DNA of 64,000 nucleotides from positions 170,242,394 to 170,306,393 of the forward strand of contig CP136069.1 in the NCBI GenBank assembly GCA_032622095.1, in the 5' to 3' direction. This document shows, piece by piece, positions 45,527-57,087 of this stretch; within the stretch, counting starts at the first letter, position 1, and the number at the start of each line of letters is the position of its first letter. The stretch comes from Siphonodentalium dalli. Taxonomy: Eukaryota; Mollusca; Scaphopoda; Gadilida; Siphonodentaliidae. A model generated the notes under the pieces. It was not told where the DNA came from. It was given only the letters and a program-made list of their open reading frames with translations, and did not search any database. The position numbers and the translations under genes are program-made.

Positions 45527-45641
45527 GGACTGCGGAGACTTATGGCAATGGAGCGACCTGGCTGACAAAACATTCAAGCTGGCTGATGATTGGTGTGGAC
45601 ATGAATTAAGATATGTCTGCATGTTCAACATAGACCAATAA

Positions 45642-48170
45642 ATATTATATCCGCCTAGCCGATTGATCATTTCCCATTTGTGGCATGCACCGTTCCATAT
45701 GGCATTAAGACACATTCACGCCACACATCACATGATTACAAGAACCGATGTCGATCACGTGATCAGGTAGATCAGGCATGATAAGATTAATAGGCTGACT
45801 TACGGTGCTACGTGTGATAATCTCCAAACGCTGGAGAGGATTCAGTAAAACTTTCATTAAACATTCATTGATGAGAATAATGGATAAACATTAAGATACA
45901 TAAATGTTAAGAGATGAACTTGTGGCTGCTTTTTATTGAAGTATACGACGTTGTGACATTTTAGTTATATATTGGTGTCCGATGGCCACAGTGACGTATT
46001 ATTCATGCTTATATACGACCCAGGGTATGTAACACAGAGAGAACAAAACAGAGGATTGTGAAAAATGCATTATAATCAAAACTATGAAACGTATCCTCTA
46101 TCAATTGCGTTATATAATCGATTCTAGTGTATATGCGAGTCCGAAGTACTAGTACTAGGTGTGACCGACTGTGTTCTCCTTGAATATCCTGCTATTGTCC
46201 TTACCGGATCTCGGAATTTATTTTGACGGCACAGAGGGGATGGTTGTTGGGTCTATGACAGTTTATTGCCATGCCAATCGACAAAGAGACGATCTGTATA
46301 TAACCATACTAACATTACGGTTCTCCATTGCCTTCCTAATTATCGGATATAGCTTTTCTCGCCAACCCTCGAGTTCCTGTGGCCATTAATCATATATATA
46401 CATATGACTCCTTCAACTTCCACATCTCTGTCGGATCGCCCAGTGTGTATACACTTTGAAACCGAATACTGGAAGTTATTCCGCATACTACGGACCTGGA
46501 GATCCGGTATGTCATCTTCTCCTTTATTCAATTCGCCTATTGTTGTGGAGGAAATAGCCCAGCTGTCAAGCTTGAACAAGCATGAATGTTTTTTCATAGA
46601 CATACATTCCTGTGAAAGCTTATTGATTGACTCGTTCATTGTGTCATATTAATATGAATTCAACTGATTGCTTAAGCTCTTTACAATTACCTGCCTATAT
46701 ATGTTGCTGCTTTGTCCAACATAACCATGATTCTACTTGTTTACTTTTTGAAGGCATCTTCTATTGGTTGGAATCTCTTGTCGATCGCGTCAATTTCAAT
46801 TGACATATCCCCGATATGATCAAGTCTCTCCATTTAAACATAATTAATTTTTAGGTTATCCACTCTTGCTTGAATGTTTTGTAGAAGTTCAATTAGACAT
46901 GATATGTATATCTCCTGACTGCTGTAAAATGTATATCATAGCATGTTTTCAGCTCTTGCTTTTTACTATCATTTGGTATTTCCGTCTATATATTGAGTTC
47001 TGGCGCCTGTGGTTATCTTCTCTGTTGATTTCTTAGTTGTTAAATCCACTGATGATTTTGGGAGTCTGTATATAAATGGGCTGATGTTAGCGTTTTATAC
47101 TACATGATTCAATTTACCATAACGTTGATAAATCTTCATTTTTGAACGTTTTTTGCATCGAAGTTACGAAACTGACAAGAAACGAGCACCAGTTTTTCAC
47201 ATATCTTCATTAAGATCTTCAGCAATATTTCTAATAGATGTTTCTGTGATAACGATGTGGCGTTTTGTGATTTCGGAAAGGTACATGGCGAATATTATGT
47301 GGCAAATTTACCACAATATATTCGCCTGCACCATTCCAAAATCACAAAACACCACACGGTTATCCCCATTCTAATTCTCTTTCGAACTTTAAACGCTATT
47401 TGGACACACACATTCCTTGTAATTATCAACAAAATGTTCCGCCATAGAAATCACTCAACCAATTCACGACTTATATATCTGTCACGGTTTCATGTCAAGA
47501 AATTTGGTCAAATATTATCGAAACAATGATATTAATGGGATATAACGGTGTGGTGTTTTGTCATTTCTGAAAATACATGGGCGAATGTACTGATTGTCAA
47601 ATTTCGAAAAAGCGACGCCGCTGGTTAGTTGATATAGCAACGAGCGAGTAACGGAAGTCAGTAGACCGGGCGCCAAATCTATGCATCTACTCCGTAACGT
47701 CGTCGGTGTGTACTGCGTAAGGGTGAAGTCATGGACAGACACGGAACAGTGAGCGGAGCTGGATTGGCCATGGACGAGATTAGGAATTCAGCTGACGTCA
47801 ATTGGCACGTAGGAATATCTAACATTGAAGCGGTGAACCGGACTATACTTTGCGACAGTTTATCATTAATTACCCCCCGCAAATATGTGATGTTTCAGGG
47901 GGTATATTAGTGCATTAGAATTATAGATTGACGAGAAATGAAGTAAATTATATTTACCGCGAGCAATGCACTTACTGGGATTCATTTGAAAAGAAAAATA
48001 TCGCATTTGGGAGAGAAAGGAGGGCCCGATGCTCATGTTGACACTCCACCCGATGCCAATATATTGATGAGTTTTAGCTCAAGTCTACTTTTGCCCCAAC
48101 GAAATACAGATTCATACATTGGAGCGATTTCAATGACCCGCGAGGAGTGAGAATCGGGTTATTATGCTTC
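45642..48170. other. Intergenic, mostly plain
   Basis: Between the two lectin-gene copies. Apart from the palindrome at 47250-47362, no gene or repeat was recognised. AATAAA overlapping the lectin stop (45637-45642) may be its poly(A) signal. Confidence 0.5.
47250..47362. repeat. Imperfect palindrome
   Basis: ATGTGGCGTTTTGTGATTTC pairs with AAATCACAAAACACCACAC, and ATGGCGAATATTATGTGG with CCACAATATATTCGCC. A third arm recurs at 47535-47590. Confidence 0.65.
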
Positions 48171-48784
48171 GCAGTATCGACGTCCTCATAGTGTGCCGGT
48201 TTATGTGAGTTTGAACACTACAGTGACATCGCGGGAATCTCCACGACTGGGATTCCGAACACACCAGAATAATGACTTGAGAGATTGTAAGATATTTTCT
48301 CCGGATATAATTTCGAGTGGACGCAAAAACATAAACAAAAGAATCAACCGTCTGAACAATAGGTTTGTTACCGGATGTTTGAACGGAATCTAACTTTATG
48401 ATACAATCCCAAGATGGCTTCCGCTGGTATACGAGTCACTGAAACGTGTATTGGCGGAGCACTCGATTCGACCGCTTCGGATCCTATAAAGTTTCGAGTA
48501 TCCAGGACCAGACACGCTAAGTTTAAGATGGGACAAGAGCATTGTCAAAATTGATCGCCATGGGAGACTTTTAAAAAACTATATCTGCCGCATTTAATTT
48601 TGCTTTGTTGCCACCGTAATAATTAACTATTATACATTTAACAAGTCTCAAGATGTATCTCCAATATTTGTTTTATGATATGAACGAAAACTACTTATAA
48701 AATGCACACGCCAAACAGTTCACCGCACGAACAGTGAGATATATGATATTCCTTGAGTGTTCCTACAAATGTGATTTGTCATAT

Positions 48785-48984
48785 ATGAGTAGCTATCCCA
48801 TAGGAAATGTTCAGATAAGTTCCTATTACCCAAACATTACCAACAATAAACAGGGCTCCTTCTACACCTTTATTTATCTGTTGTGTTCTTTTATCACCTT
48901 AGCATCCCGTCAGATCAATAATATACCATTCCGATGTACACTTTTAACTGACTGGGAGAATCCATTTAGTATAGAAAGGGTTAA
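48785..48984. mobile_element. TTAA-flanked MITE, family 2 (left-truncated)
   Basis: Right end AGTATAGAAAGGGTTAA; left end lost. Part of an insertion of about 580 bp unique to duplication copy 2. Confidence 0.6.
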
Positions 48985-49571
48985 TATTTGTATATAAGTG
49001 ACATGCAGGGCTGGCGATGGACGAATATTTTCTCTTGCCAAAACTTTTGCCAAATGTAATTATTTTTTGCCAAATTAAAAAAATATTTGCCAAATTTAAT
49101 CGCGCGTATAATTGGGGAAATTATCGTGTTTTGATCTATGTTAAAAACTAACCACAGACACAGGTAAAATGAGCAGCTAGAAAAGCATGTTAGTATTTTT
49201 ACTAAATATCAAAGTAGCAATAAATATCTAAGTGACACCTGTTTCCCATTGTATTATCTGAAATTCGAATACGTAAAGAATAACCCACATTCGATGATGT
49301 TTTATGACAAGATAGTTCACATCCTATAATTAAAGACTTACTTGCGAAAATGTTTGCCAAAATGAGTCTTCAAATAGATGGCAAGAATCAATTGTCCAAA
49401 TACCATTTCATCTCTCCCAACAATTAAATAAAATGTTCTGAAAATTCTGATGTGTATCATTCAAAAGTGTGCTACAGATACTCATTTATTAAGAATTTCG
49501 TGAACATTTGCAGGAACATTTTGCCAGCTGTGTGATCGAAACATTGAGCAACATATCCTCGTGCAAAAAAA

Positions 49572-49726
49572 GTTCATATTGAACCTAAATATTCACATGG
49601 GTTCATATTGAACCTAAATATTCACATGGGTTCATATTGAACCTAAATATTCACATGGGTTCATATTGGACCTAAATATTCACATGGGTTCATATTGAAC
49701 CTAAATATTCACATGGGTTCATATTG
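49572..49726. repeat. 29-bp tandem repeat, 5.4 copies
   Basis: The unit GTTCATATTGAACCTAAATA plus TTCACATGG is repeated at 49572, 49601, 49630, 49659 and 49688 with one base varying (A/G), then a partial copy. Absent from the matching place in copy 1 of the duplication. Confidence 0.97.
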
Positions 49727-50040
49727 GATTTATTTTATTCTGAAATAAGCCCAACGTGAACTTATACTTCTAATTCCTTTTTATGGCGCAGGCCACAATA
49801 AAAACACATCACAAAGAGCGTACATCACGTATATCGATTGAGGTTGGTACATGCCGCAGAGAGTAGAATAAGGGGATCAAATAAGACCAATATGAACTTA
49901 TTTGAATTGAAATAAGTCGACATATGTGGAACTTATATTTTGTTCAACGTTTGATCCATAGAGGGCTTATTTAGCATATCAATAATGCCAATATGAGCTT
50001 ATTGCAGTCCCTTAAAAAACTTTCTCTATGACCTTATTTC
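49720..50040. repeat. Interspersed repeat, ATATTGGACTTATTT family
   Basis: Copy in segmental duplication copy 2. Its left end directly joins the 29-bp tandem array at 49572-49726, whose unit begins with the same TTCATATTG. Confidence 0.65.
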
Positions 50041-50557
50041 TGCGAGAACAGGCTGCATTGAGATATGATACCATGTTTACTATATACGTACATTGACACA
50101 AGTGCCATCAACGTTTTAGTTGCCCGCTGTGAGGAACTGATAATTCTGCGGGGTGGAGTTGGTCACATCAGTGTTACCTTAAAACTTGGCTTGCGTCTCG
50201 GAGAGAGACAATAATATCACAATACAATGCTTTATCGACGTCCATATACTATGTCGGTGTATGTGAGTGTGTACACTGCAGTCACATCGCGATAGTCTCA
50301 TCGACTGGGAACCGGAATACTCCAGAAGACTCTCGGTGTTGTATGATCTGAGATATTGTGAGTGTGGACACAACAGTGACACCATGGGAGCCTGAACGAC
50401 TTGGTACACGAACGTTTTTTCTGTCAGAAACTTGATGTTCTAAATATGTTCGATTACTAGCTCAAGTCCTTTAGTGTGCTGCAACTTGAAACTTAATGGA
50501 CATGTAAATGCAGACTTACATTGAACTGCCACCATTATTATAAAAGTTGCACGGAAA

Positions 50558-50864
50558 ATGAAGTACATCTTGTTCGCAATAATTTCATTTTTCAACCCAG
50601 TTGTTTCGACAATCTCAATCGAACAGAAATTCAGGCGCGTGAAGTCACTGGATGGGGTATACAGACCTGGAGCATTCAGAACTCACACCGACAGTAGAGG
50701 GCGCTTCGCGTGCGCAGGCGTATGTGCCAGAGAGACTTTATGTATTTCATATGTCTACAACTTCAACAAGAACCTGTGTTATTTCTACGATGTTCCGTTG
50801 ACAATCTCAAGTTCGGAAAACACATTCGGAGAAATCAGTGTTGCATATGTCGTCGCAGACACAA
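50558..50864 (+). CDS. PAN/apple-domain secreted protein, copy 2, first exon
   Basis: An intact 307-bp exon starting MKYILFAIISFFNPVVST, a clear signal peptide, followed by RRVKSLDGVYRPGAF, GRFACAGVCARETLC, ISYVYNFNKNLCYFYDV and ISSSENTFGEISVAY. Four cysteines in the C-x3-C-x5-C-x11-C region with YVYNF between them fit a PAN/apple fold. The donor ACA A|GTAAGT has the same phase as copy 1. ATG 50558 was chosen because it opens the signal peptide and is shared with copy 1. The lectin exons expected downstream were not found up to 64000, because similarity to copy 1 stops near 51985. It is therefore either a truncated duplicate or has very distant 3' exons. Confidence 0.75.
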
Positions 50865-52103
50865 GTAAGTGATAAGAAATAAAACCCACCGCCGCTGATG
50901 CACGCAGCAGCCCCATCTAAGTGTATATTGCCCAAAGGAAATGTAATAATCATGAAGCTCCACATGCAAGTTATTGTCACATTAGTTTATCTATGTTAAA
51001 TTAAGTGCCAAATATATTCAAAATTAGCACATTTAGTTCACTTACATTTTACATTCACTGATATACAAAATACACCACTTATTTACTATTATGTTTTGTT
51101 GTTAAATTTTGTGCCAAGAGAAATTGTTGGTCTGGCGCCAACGCTGATCGTGACATATAGCTTGGTATTTTTAGCACTCTTTTAGTTTTGGATTAAAGCT
51201 CGTTAATCTTAGATGTGTAAATTGATATACAAAAACACACACATACTATAGTGTAATGTCTGGCCAGTTGTCAAAAGATATGCATTGTTATCTATCTATC
51301 AAACCCTTAGAGGAACATATATCTGTGAAAATGTCCCAGTGTGGGCTTATCTCAGTAGCGTCCATACATGAAGGAACAAATAATTACAAAATAACTATAA
51401 TATTTTACAAAACAGCCTTAATTATCCTGAATATCCTTTCCAGTACCTAACACAATGTTCCATTTGTGTTTTGCTTCATGTTATAGAATGATCATAACCC
51501 ATATACCGGTGTCTCAACAAATGAAATTAAAATGTATATAATTAATTTTCATCAGCCGCCGCTAATTTATCTGCCTTCGTTACCGGAAACAAACATATTG
51601 TTTAGGTGTCACAAACATTCCATGGGGGACAGTGTCTAACTGTCTAAGGAAGTGTCTAACTTTGAACCCTCATCATTTTACCCGGCATAAAAACCCGATA
51701 TTGGTTGAATGTAAGAACATATATTAATTAATTAATATCAATAATATTGTTTACTGGAAAATTGAAACAAACCTTGGAATAATCTCAAGCAATTTAAATT
51801 TAAATTTAAACCGCCCCATTTCATACAATGTAACCGATACTGCCCAACTATTGAACAAATGATTAGTGTAAACTTATCAACCGAAGTATGTATTTTACAT
51901 TGTGGTTAATACGTTTTTTTTCTTCAGAAACGATGTATGTATCAGAATTGTCACGACTGGAAGTTATTACTGTCCACATAAATTATATATTGAAATCGGC
52001 ACGTAAGTGCTATCCCCAAAAAGGATTAACGGGCGGGATGATATAGTAATACGGAAGTCCATTACGGTCATATTTAACGACGTAAGCCATATATAGTATG
52101 TAT

Positions 52104-52208
52104 GCGTTTATTGGCAGCATTTTTGCATTTATTAGCAATAGTTTCGCGTTTACTGGCAATATTATTGCGTTTATTCCCAATAGTTCTGAGTTTATTCGCA
52201 ATAGTTTA
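52104..52208. repeat. 21-bp tandem repeat, five copies
   Basis: Unit GCGTTTATTGGCAATAGTTT plus one base, at 52104, 52125, 52146, 52167 and 52188. The period is a multiple of three, which makes a false repetitive ORF on the minus strand. Confidence 0.93.
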
Positions 52209-52524
52209 TTAGAGGGGGTTCTTTAGAGAACGTATCTCGATAACGATGTAGCCACAAGTGTGAACATGTACGGTACCCCCGGTCAGAAGCAGCCTCATTC
52301 CGCTTAATGCTGCGAACGGCAAACTCAAAATCGCCGCAAATCGCCGACATTTAAATGCGACGTTCGCCGCGATTGTCAGTGGAAAGGATCATTATACAAT
52401 AAGCATCGCTACTTATTCGCCGCGTATCGTCGTGAAGAACCAGCTTTCGCCGCCAGTGCTACTAATGCTATAAATATACGATCTTATATGTGTTGGACTT
52501 TATGTTATGGAATGCATACATGTG

Positions 52525-53396
52525 CAGCATATAAGCAGTTTTGTGCTCGTAAAGGGTCATAAAGATATGACTCCAGACACTTGGACCAATTTCAACCAAA
52601 TTGTGTGTGGTTGGTCAGGATATGGTGGATGTTATAACGGCGCTAGTTTTATTTTCTTTAAATTTTATTTAAAACGACTTTTTCAATTTGTTGTTGTCAA
52701 ATTGAGCAAGTGCATGTGTTAAGCCGAGTTTTGTAGTAACTGACGAGTTATGTGGTGCATGTAGCTCACGAGTTCTGTAGTAGCAATCGCCGAGTATTGT
52801 GGTAGCTCACTAGTTATGTTGTAAATTCAACGAGTTTTGTAGTAATTTGAGGTCACGATTTGTGTATTAGAAAACAAGTTAACGATTTATTCAATGAGTT
52901 TTGTAGTGACATTTTTTGTTTTTTTCGATGACCTGTTTGGACTTTATGCAATAGTATATAGTAAATTCGGCCCCTTCACAAGGAGGGTGACCACTTTGTG
53001 CGTTAGGGACCTGGGGTCCATGTGCGCTTCGCGCATATTTTGACCTCAGAGAGTGGCGGCCCCTTTGTGCGCTTCGCGCACGTAATTGATCATTTAAACA
53101 TAAACAGTTTGATTAAAAACAAAATTCAATTCTTTTAAATTAAATTTTATTTTAATGATTTTGTTTTATAGATTGAGCTCCTTGCTCAAATAAACAAAAC
53201 TTTTTAATATATATTTATTTTTACACAAGTAGTTTTAAATCAAAATTTTGAAAAACTAAGGCCGTTATAACCTCCACCATATATATAGTACCCAGAGTCA
53301 CCACACCAAACATGGTTGAAATCGGTCTAGAGGTCTGGGAGAAAAATCCGAACAGACAGACAGATCCTACTTTTTTTTTATATAAATATAGATATA
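52525..53396. mobile_element. Foldback element with inverted ends
   Basis: The left part (ACCAATTTCAACCAAATTGT, GGATGTTATAACGGC) is repeated inverted on the right (GCCGTTATAACCTCC, GGTTGAAATCGGTCTAGAGG, then a CAGACAGACAGA run). Similar sequence is inside the 37747 element at about 38150-38300. Confidence 0.6.
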
Positions 53397-53522
53397 CTAC
53401 ATGTAGCAGGGTTATGGCGTTACCCAGTGGCTAAAGTGGTGTGGAACACTGTTTTTATTTTTGGGAAATATTATGGGAATAGTGAGTATACTCTTGGTAA
53501 AAGTAGTTATTACCCCACGAAT

Positions 53523-54816
53523 TTAGGCCCGTTCCAAACGACGGATTTTTGTCGACTCGAATCTAATTGTATTAAATCCGTCGTTGATGCGTCTGCGGTC
53601 GATTTTGTTACAGACGGACGCATCTTTGTCGCGTCGAATCTAATACATCGTTAGATTTATTTAAAGGTGGATTCCCGGTTGCCTTCACAAAATGGTCACG
53701 CGTAGATATAGAGGCCTATACACATGTATATACCGGTATATGTTATACATATATATACTAAAATACAGTATAACTTATGTTGCAGCGCGAATATATGTGC
53801 ACATGTATATGAGGATGTATATAGTACATACATGTATAGTTATATAATATACTATAATAGGCGCTACAAATAAATGTTATATCGTGCAATTGCCATATAT
53901 GTGCATACCATGCATGTAAATACAGGTATACAATAATTATTATAAATCAGAGACTACCACCCTTACCCCTTATAGTAAGGAATACCGGAATATATTAATT
54001 ATTATAAATCATAGGTTACCACTCTGCCCCTTATAATAAGTAATACCGGAATATATGAATTATTATAAATAAGAGATTACCACCCCTATGCTCCTCATAA
54101 TAAATAATGCCGGTATATATGAATTATTATAAATCAGTGGTATCATCCCGACCCCTTATAATAAGTATAACCGGTATATATTAATTATTATACATCAGAG
54201 ACTACCACCCCTATTCCTTACAATAAGGAATATCGGTCTATATGAATTATTATAAATCAGTTGCTACAACCCCTACCCATTATACCGGTATATATGAATT
54301 ATTATAAATCATTGATACCATATCCATTATATAATAAAACATTTATAAGATGTGAGTCAGTGACATGCCATGTTCGTTGATAAATCAAACTACCAAATAA
54401 TTACGATTTGCACAATGTTACCTAAGCAATGCTTATAGATATATCTTTCTTTATAACAAAGAGAGCGTGCGACAAATGACGTCATGTGGGTTTTTCCGCA
54501 GATAAAGGGAACCTCCTCATTATTATACAATTATCATATCATTATCATATCATTTGCATTCGTTACTTCGGCAACTTTCGGCTCTTCTCGTCACATGTAT
54601 TAGATTCGAGTCGTCAAAAATCCGTCGTTTGAAACCAAGACGGATTTCAGACGCATCACCGACGAAGATTCGTCTGAATTGGACGGAGATTCGTCTGTGA
54701 TGCGTCTGACACGGATCTAATTGTTTCAAACGTCGCATTTTAGACGCATTTAATACAATTGTGGGTCTGGTATTAGATTCGAGTCGACAAAAATCCGTCG
54801 TTTGGAACGGGCCTAA
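53523..54816. mobile_element. 1.3-kb element with 45-bp perfect TIRs
   Basis: 53523-53567 and 54772-54816 are exact reverse complements, starting TTAGGCCCGTTCCAAACGAC. Subterminal CGTC-rich repeats (GACGCATC, GTCTG) continue inside. The outer bases TA/TTA could be a Tc1-type TA or Harbinger-type TWA target. No transposase. Confidence 0.85.
53935..54340. repeat. About 61-bp tandem repeat, 6-7 copies
   Basis: Each unit starts ATTATTATAAATCAGAGACT and ends near ATACCGGTATATATGA. The copies differ by point changes and small indels. It forms the interior of the element at 53523-54816. Confidence 0.9.
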
Positions 54817-55244
54817 CAGGACTATTATATTATGTAATTTTTTCAATTTAGAAATCACCATTTTTTGGTTGCCTGGATGATAACTTGATCACATTTAAGC
54901 AGATATAAATAAATCGACCTTGATGGAGACATTCGTACCAAAAGCTGGTGATGCAAGTGATATGAATTATGTAGTCGCCGACATATTTTGATGGTCTTCC
55001 TTGAAAATTTATCCTCATTATCCTGCCAAACAATAGGCTACATTTTGTTCGAATACAACGAATAAGTTTAGATACATTAGCTATTTGTTCCACACCGAAC
55101 ACATTTTCGTTGCAAAATTACTTTGTTAAAATTAGGAACAATGGGAGAACATCCGCGAACACAGATGACACAATTCGTGCGTTGTTCATAGGGTTCCGCC
55201 GTTTTGCGGCGAAGATCTCACGAATGCATGCTAATCCTCGTCGC

Positions 55245-55590
55245 TTCAAATCGACGGAAATTAGTGGGGCGGATAGATGACACAATCGTGCATTTTATGG
55301 TAAAAGCACCAAAATTGACACGCATGTACTACATATAAAAATAGACATTTTTGATATCATGCCAAGCTGGAGAATGCCCATGGTTGCCATGGCAACCGTT
55401 TTGACAACAACTCTTGTTTTTCTCTCAATCCCAACAAGTATGCATCGTTATGACTCAGTTTCTGATCGAAAAACAATGTTTTATGTACCTATTTGTACTG
55501 AAAAGGGATCAGGCTATATATACATTGACTCATGTGTCCGTTATAGTTGGGTAGAATCAAAATGGCGGATAAAATGGCCGCCATTTGTTT
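55245..55590. repeat. Interspersed repeat, GGTTGCCATGGCAACC family
   Basis: Contains GACACAATCGTGCATTTTAT, GGTTGCCATGGCAACCGTTT and GGGTAGAATCAAAATGG. Recurs diverged at 57705-57945, and a fragment at 62165-62245 is inverted. The 77-codon frame here is not treated as a gene. Confidence 0.65.
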
Positions 55591-56502
55591 GAAAGTCCCT
55601 ATTATTGGCTGCGTGTATCGACATTTAATTGAGATGTGTGTATATTTTTTATTATAAAATGTACTTTGACAAGAAAATATAAACTGATAAATCACTCTGT
55701 ATATATATATATAACAATTCTAAGGATTGCAAAACAAAAATTATAGGCCAGAAGATGATGGAGTAGCGTAAATATAATGCAAAAAAAAAACAATGGGTTG
55801 TTTGTTTTGATTACTATAATTGATGGTTACAATGACACGAGAAGCATTTCTATGATATAAAACTATCTGAAAGTTGATTATGACAACCTTCCGCGTTAAC
55901 TTTATATCATATCATTTTAGCGAGTGTGTATGGACAATATTGGTATGGTACAAAACTGCTTGGCAACCGTTGCTATGGAGCTACCCGATTACCTTTGTGC
56001 AGCTATAATAACACTTACTCACAATTTGACAAGCTGCTAATCATTGTGGTATTATATACGCAACATACAAGTACCGCAAAGTTTACATATTTATGATATT
56101 AGCTATAATTCTTCAAAATAGAGGTAAGCAAATGTTTTTATTACAAGCGTAGGTGCGAATTATGTGCGACAATGTATGATATGAATTGCTTTCATTTACA
56201 ATAGCAATATCGTGAGATATATGTAATTCCCTATATAGTTGTTACACAACTTAAGTGTGCTAAAAAAATTGATTCTAATATATTATGAGAATCAATCATG
56301 CAATAACTCGTGGCATTTCGCCGCTCCAATATAGGATAAAACAGTCGAAGACACTCATTCTGCGATAAGTGGGATTCAAGAATGTGCAATGGATAGTCAA
56401 GTATGAATAATTCATGACAAATCGCCAGTCAATTCTGCTAGTTGTGTGAACGCACCCTAAAGAGTTGGAAAAACTTGCATACATGTCACTTTTGGCAACA
56501 CT

Positions 56503-56662
56503 TACAGTAATGCCTTATGTAATCGACATCCTAACCACAGCAGAATTATGGGTAACTTTCAGGATTTAGTCGGAAATATGGATATTTATTTCCGACTAAA
56601 TCCTGAAAATTACCCATAATTCTGATGTGGTTAAGGGGTCGATTACTTAGGGCATTACTGTA
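56503..56662. mobile_element. Palindromic MITE with TA flanks
   Basis: Starts TACAGTAATGCCTTATGTAA and ends GGCATTACTGTA; nearly the whole 160 bp folds on itself around GGATATTTATTTCC. CAGT-starting ends inside TA suggest a Tc1/mariner-type MITE. Confidence 0.75.
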
Positions 56663-56778
56663 TTTGCAACTGCATAGAGCAGTACAGCGTAATGATGCCC
56701 TCGAAAATTTGCAATTGTTTTTGCATCCATTCTTGCAACCACGTCGCAATAGTTCTTGGAAACATTTGGATGCTCCAG

Positions 56779-57087
56779 GATTGATTGATTGATTGATTGA
56801 TTGGGGTTTATTGTCGCTTTAGCAACTAAGGCCATATCACGACATTGCCAGTTTTAGTGGTGGAGGAAATCCGCACACTTGCGACTAATCTAACAGTGAT
56901 TTCAATGGCTGATAAACTCGTCAACCATGCGCCGCAAACCACCGGCCATCGGCGAGTAACTGGTATCTCCACCAGATAACGATTTCGAGCTACAAAGGCC
57001 ACGACGGAAACATGAGGATTTGAACCCTTATCGCCAGCGCTGGAGGGCGAAACGGCTTGGAGTTGTACCCCTAACCGATTGAGCCCC
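56779..57087 (-). mobile_element. tRNA-derived SINE with (AATC)n tail and 11-bp TSD
   Basis: Read on the minus strand: A-box-like GGGCTCAATCGG, B-box-like GGTTCAAATCC, a conserved body, then GATATGGCCTTAGTTGCTAA and an (AATC)5 tail. Both sides carry the same 11-bp sequence GGATGCTCCAG (56768-56778 and 57088-57098), a clean target-site duplication from retroposition. The 309-bp body starts at the A box, so it is slightly 5'-truncated. Confidence 0.92.

Larger units (their letters stand above)
42164..45641 (+). pseudogene. PAN/apple plus C-type lectin gene, copy 1, frame-disrupted
   Basis: Three exons are recognisable: 42164-42472 (signal peptide MKYILFAIISIFNPVVS, then a Cys-rich PAN/apple-like region), 43529-43716 (first half of a C-type lectin domain, ARDQCSYEGG), and 45362-45641 (YWIGIHEHNDGDG, WHEGQPNN, then a DCGDLW frame and a WCGHELRYVCM frame, stop TAA). 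Splice phases match. Three lesions break it: exon 1 has two extra bases after the signal peptide relative to copy 2; a run of ten G at 43641-43650 in exon 2 is off frame by two; and a 26-bp direct duplication (45475-45500 and 45501-45526) shifts the lectin frame just before the conserved Cys. A secreted carbohydrate-binding or innate-immune role is typical of the family but inferred. One or more lesions could be assembly or allele effects. Confidence 0.82.
48300..51985 (+). repeat. Segmental duplication, copy 2
   Basis: Partner of 37525-43215 in the same orientation. It lacks the 3.3-kb element but has its own insertion (about 48785-49365) and the 29-bp array. Confidence 0.85.

Noticed and set aside
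49572-49726. CRISPR-like array of 29-bp repeats
   Set aside because: The units are directly adjacent with no spacers, in animal nuclear DNA; a simple tandem repeat.
55359-55592. 77-codon frame starting with a signal-like hydrophobic stretch
   Set aside because: The underlying DNA is a dispersed repeat (diverged copy at 57705, inverted fragment at 62165) and the frame is not conserved between copies.
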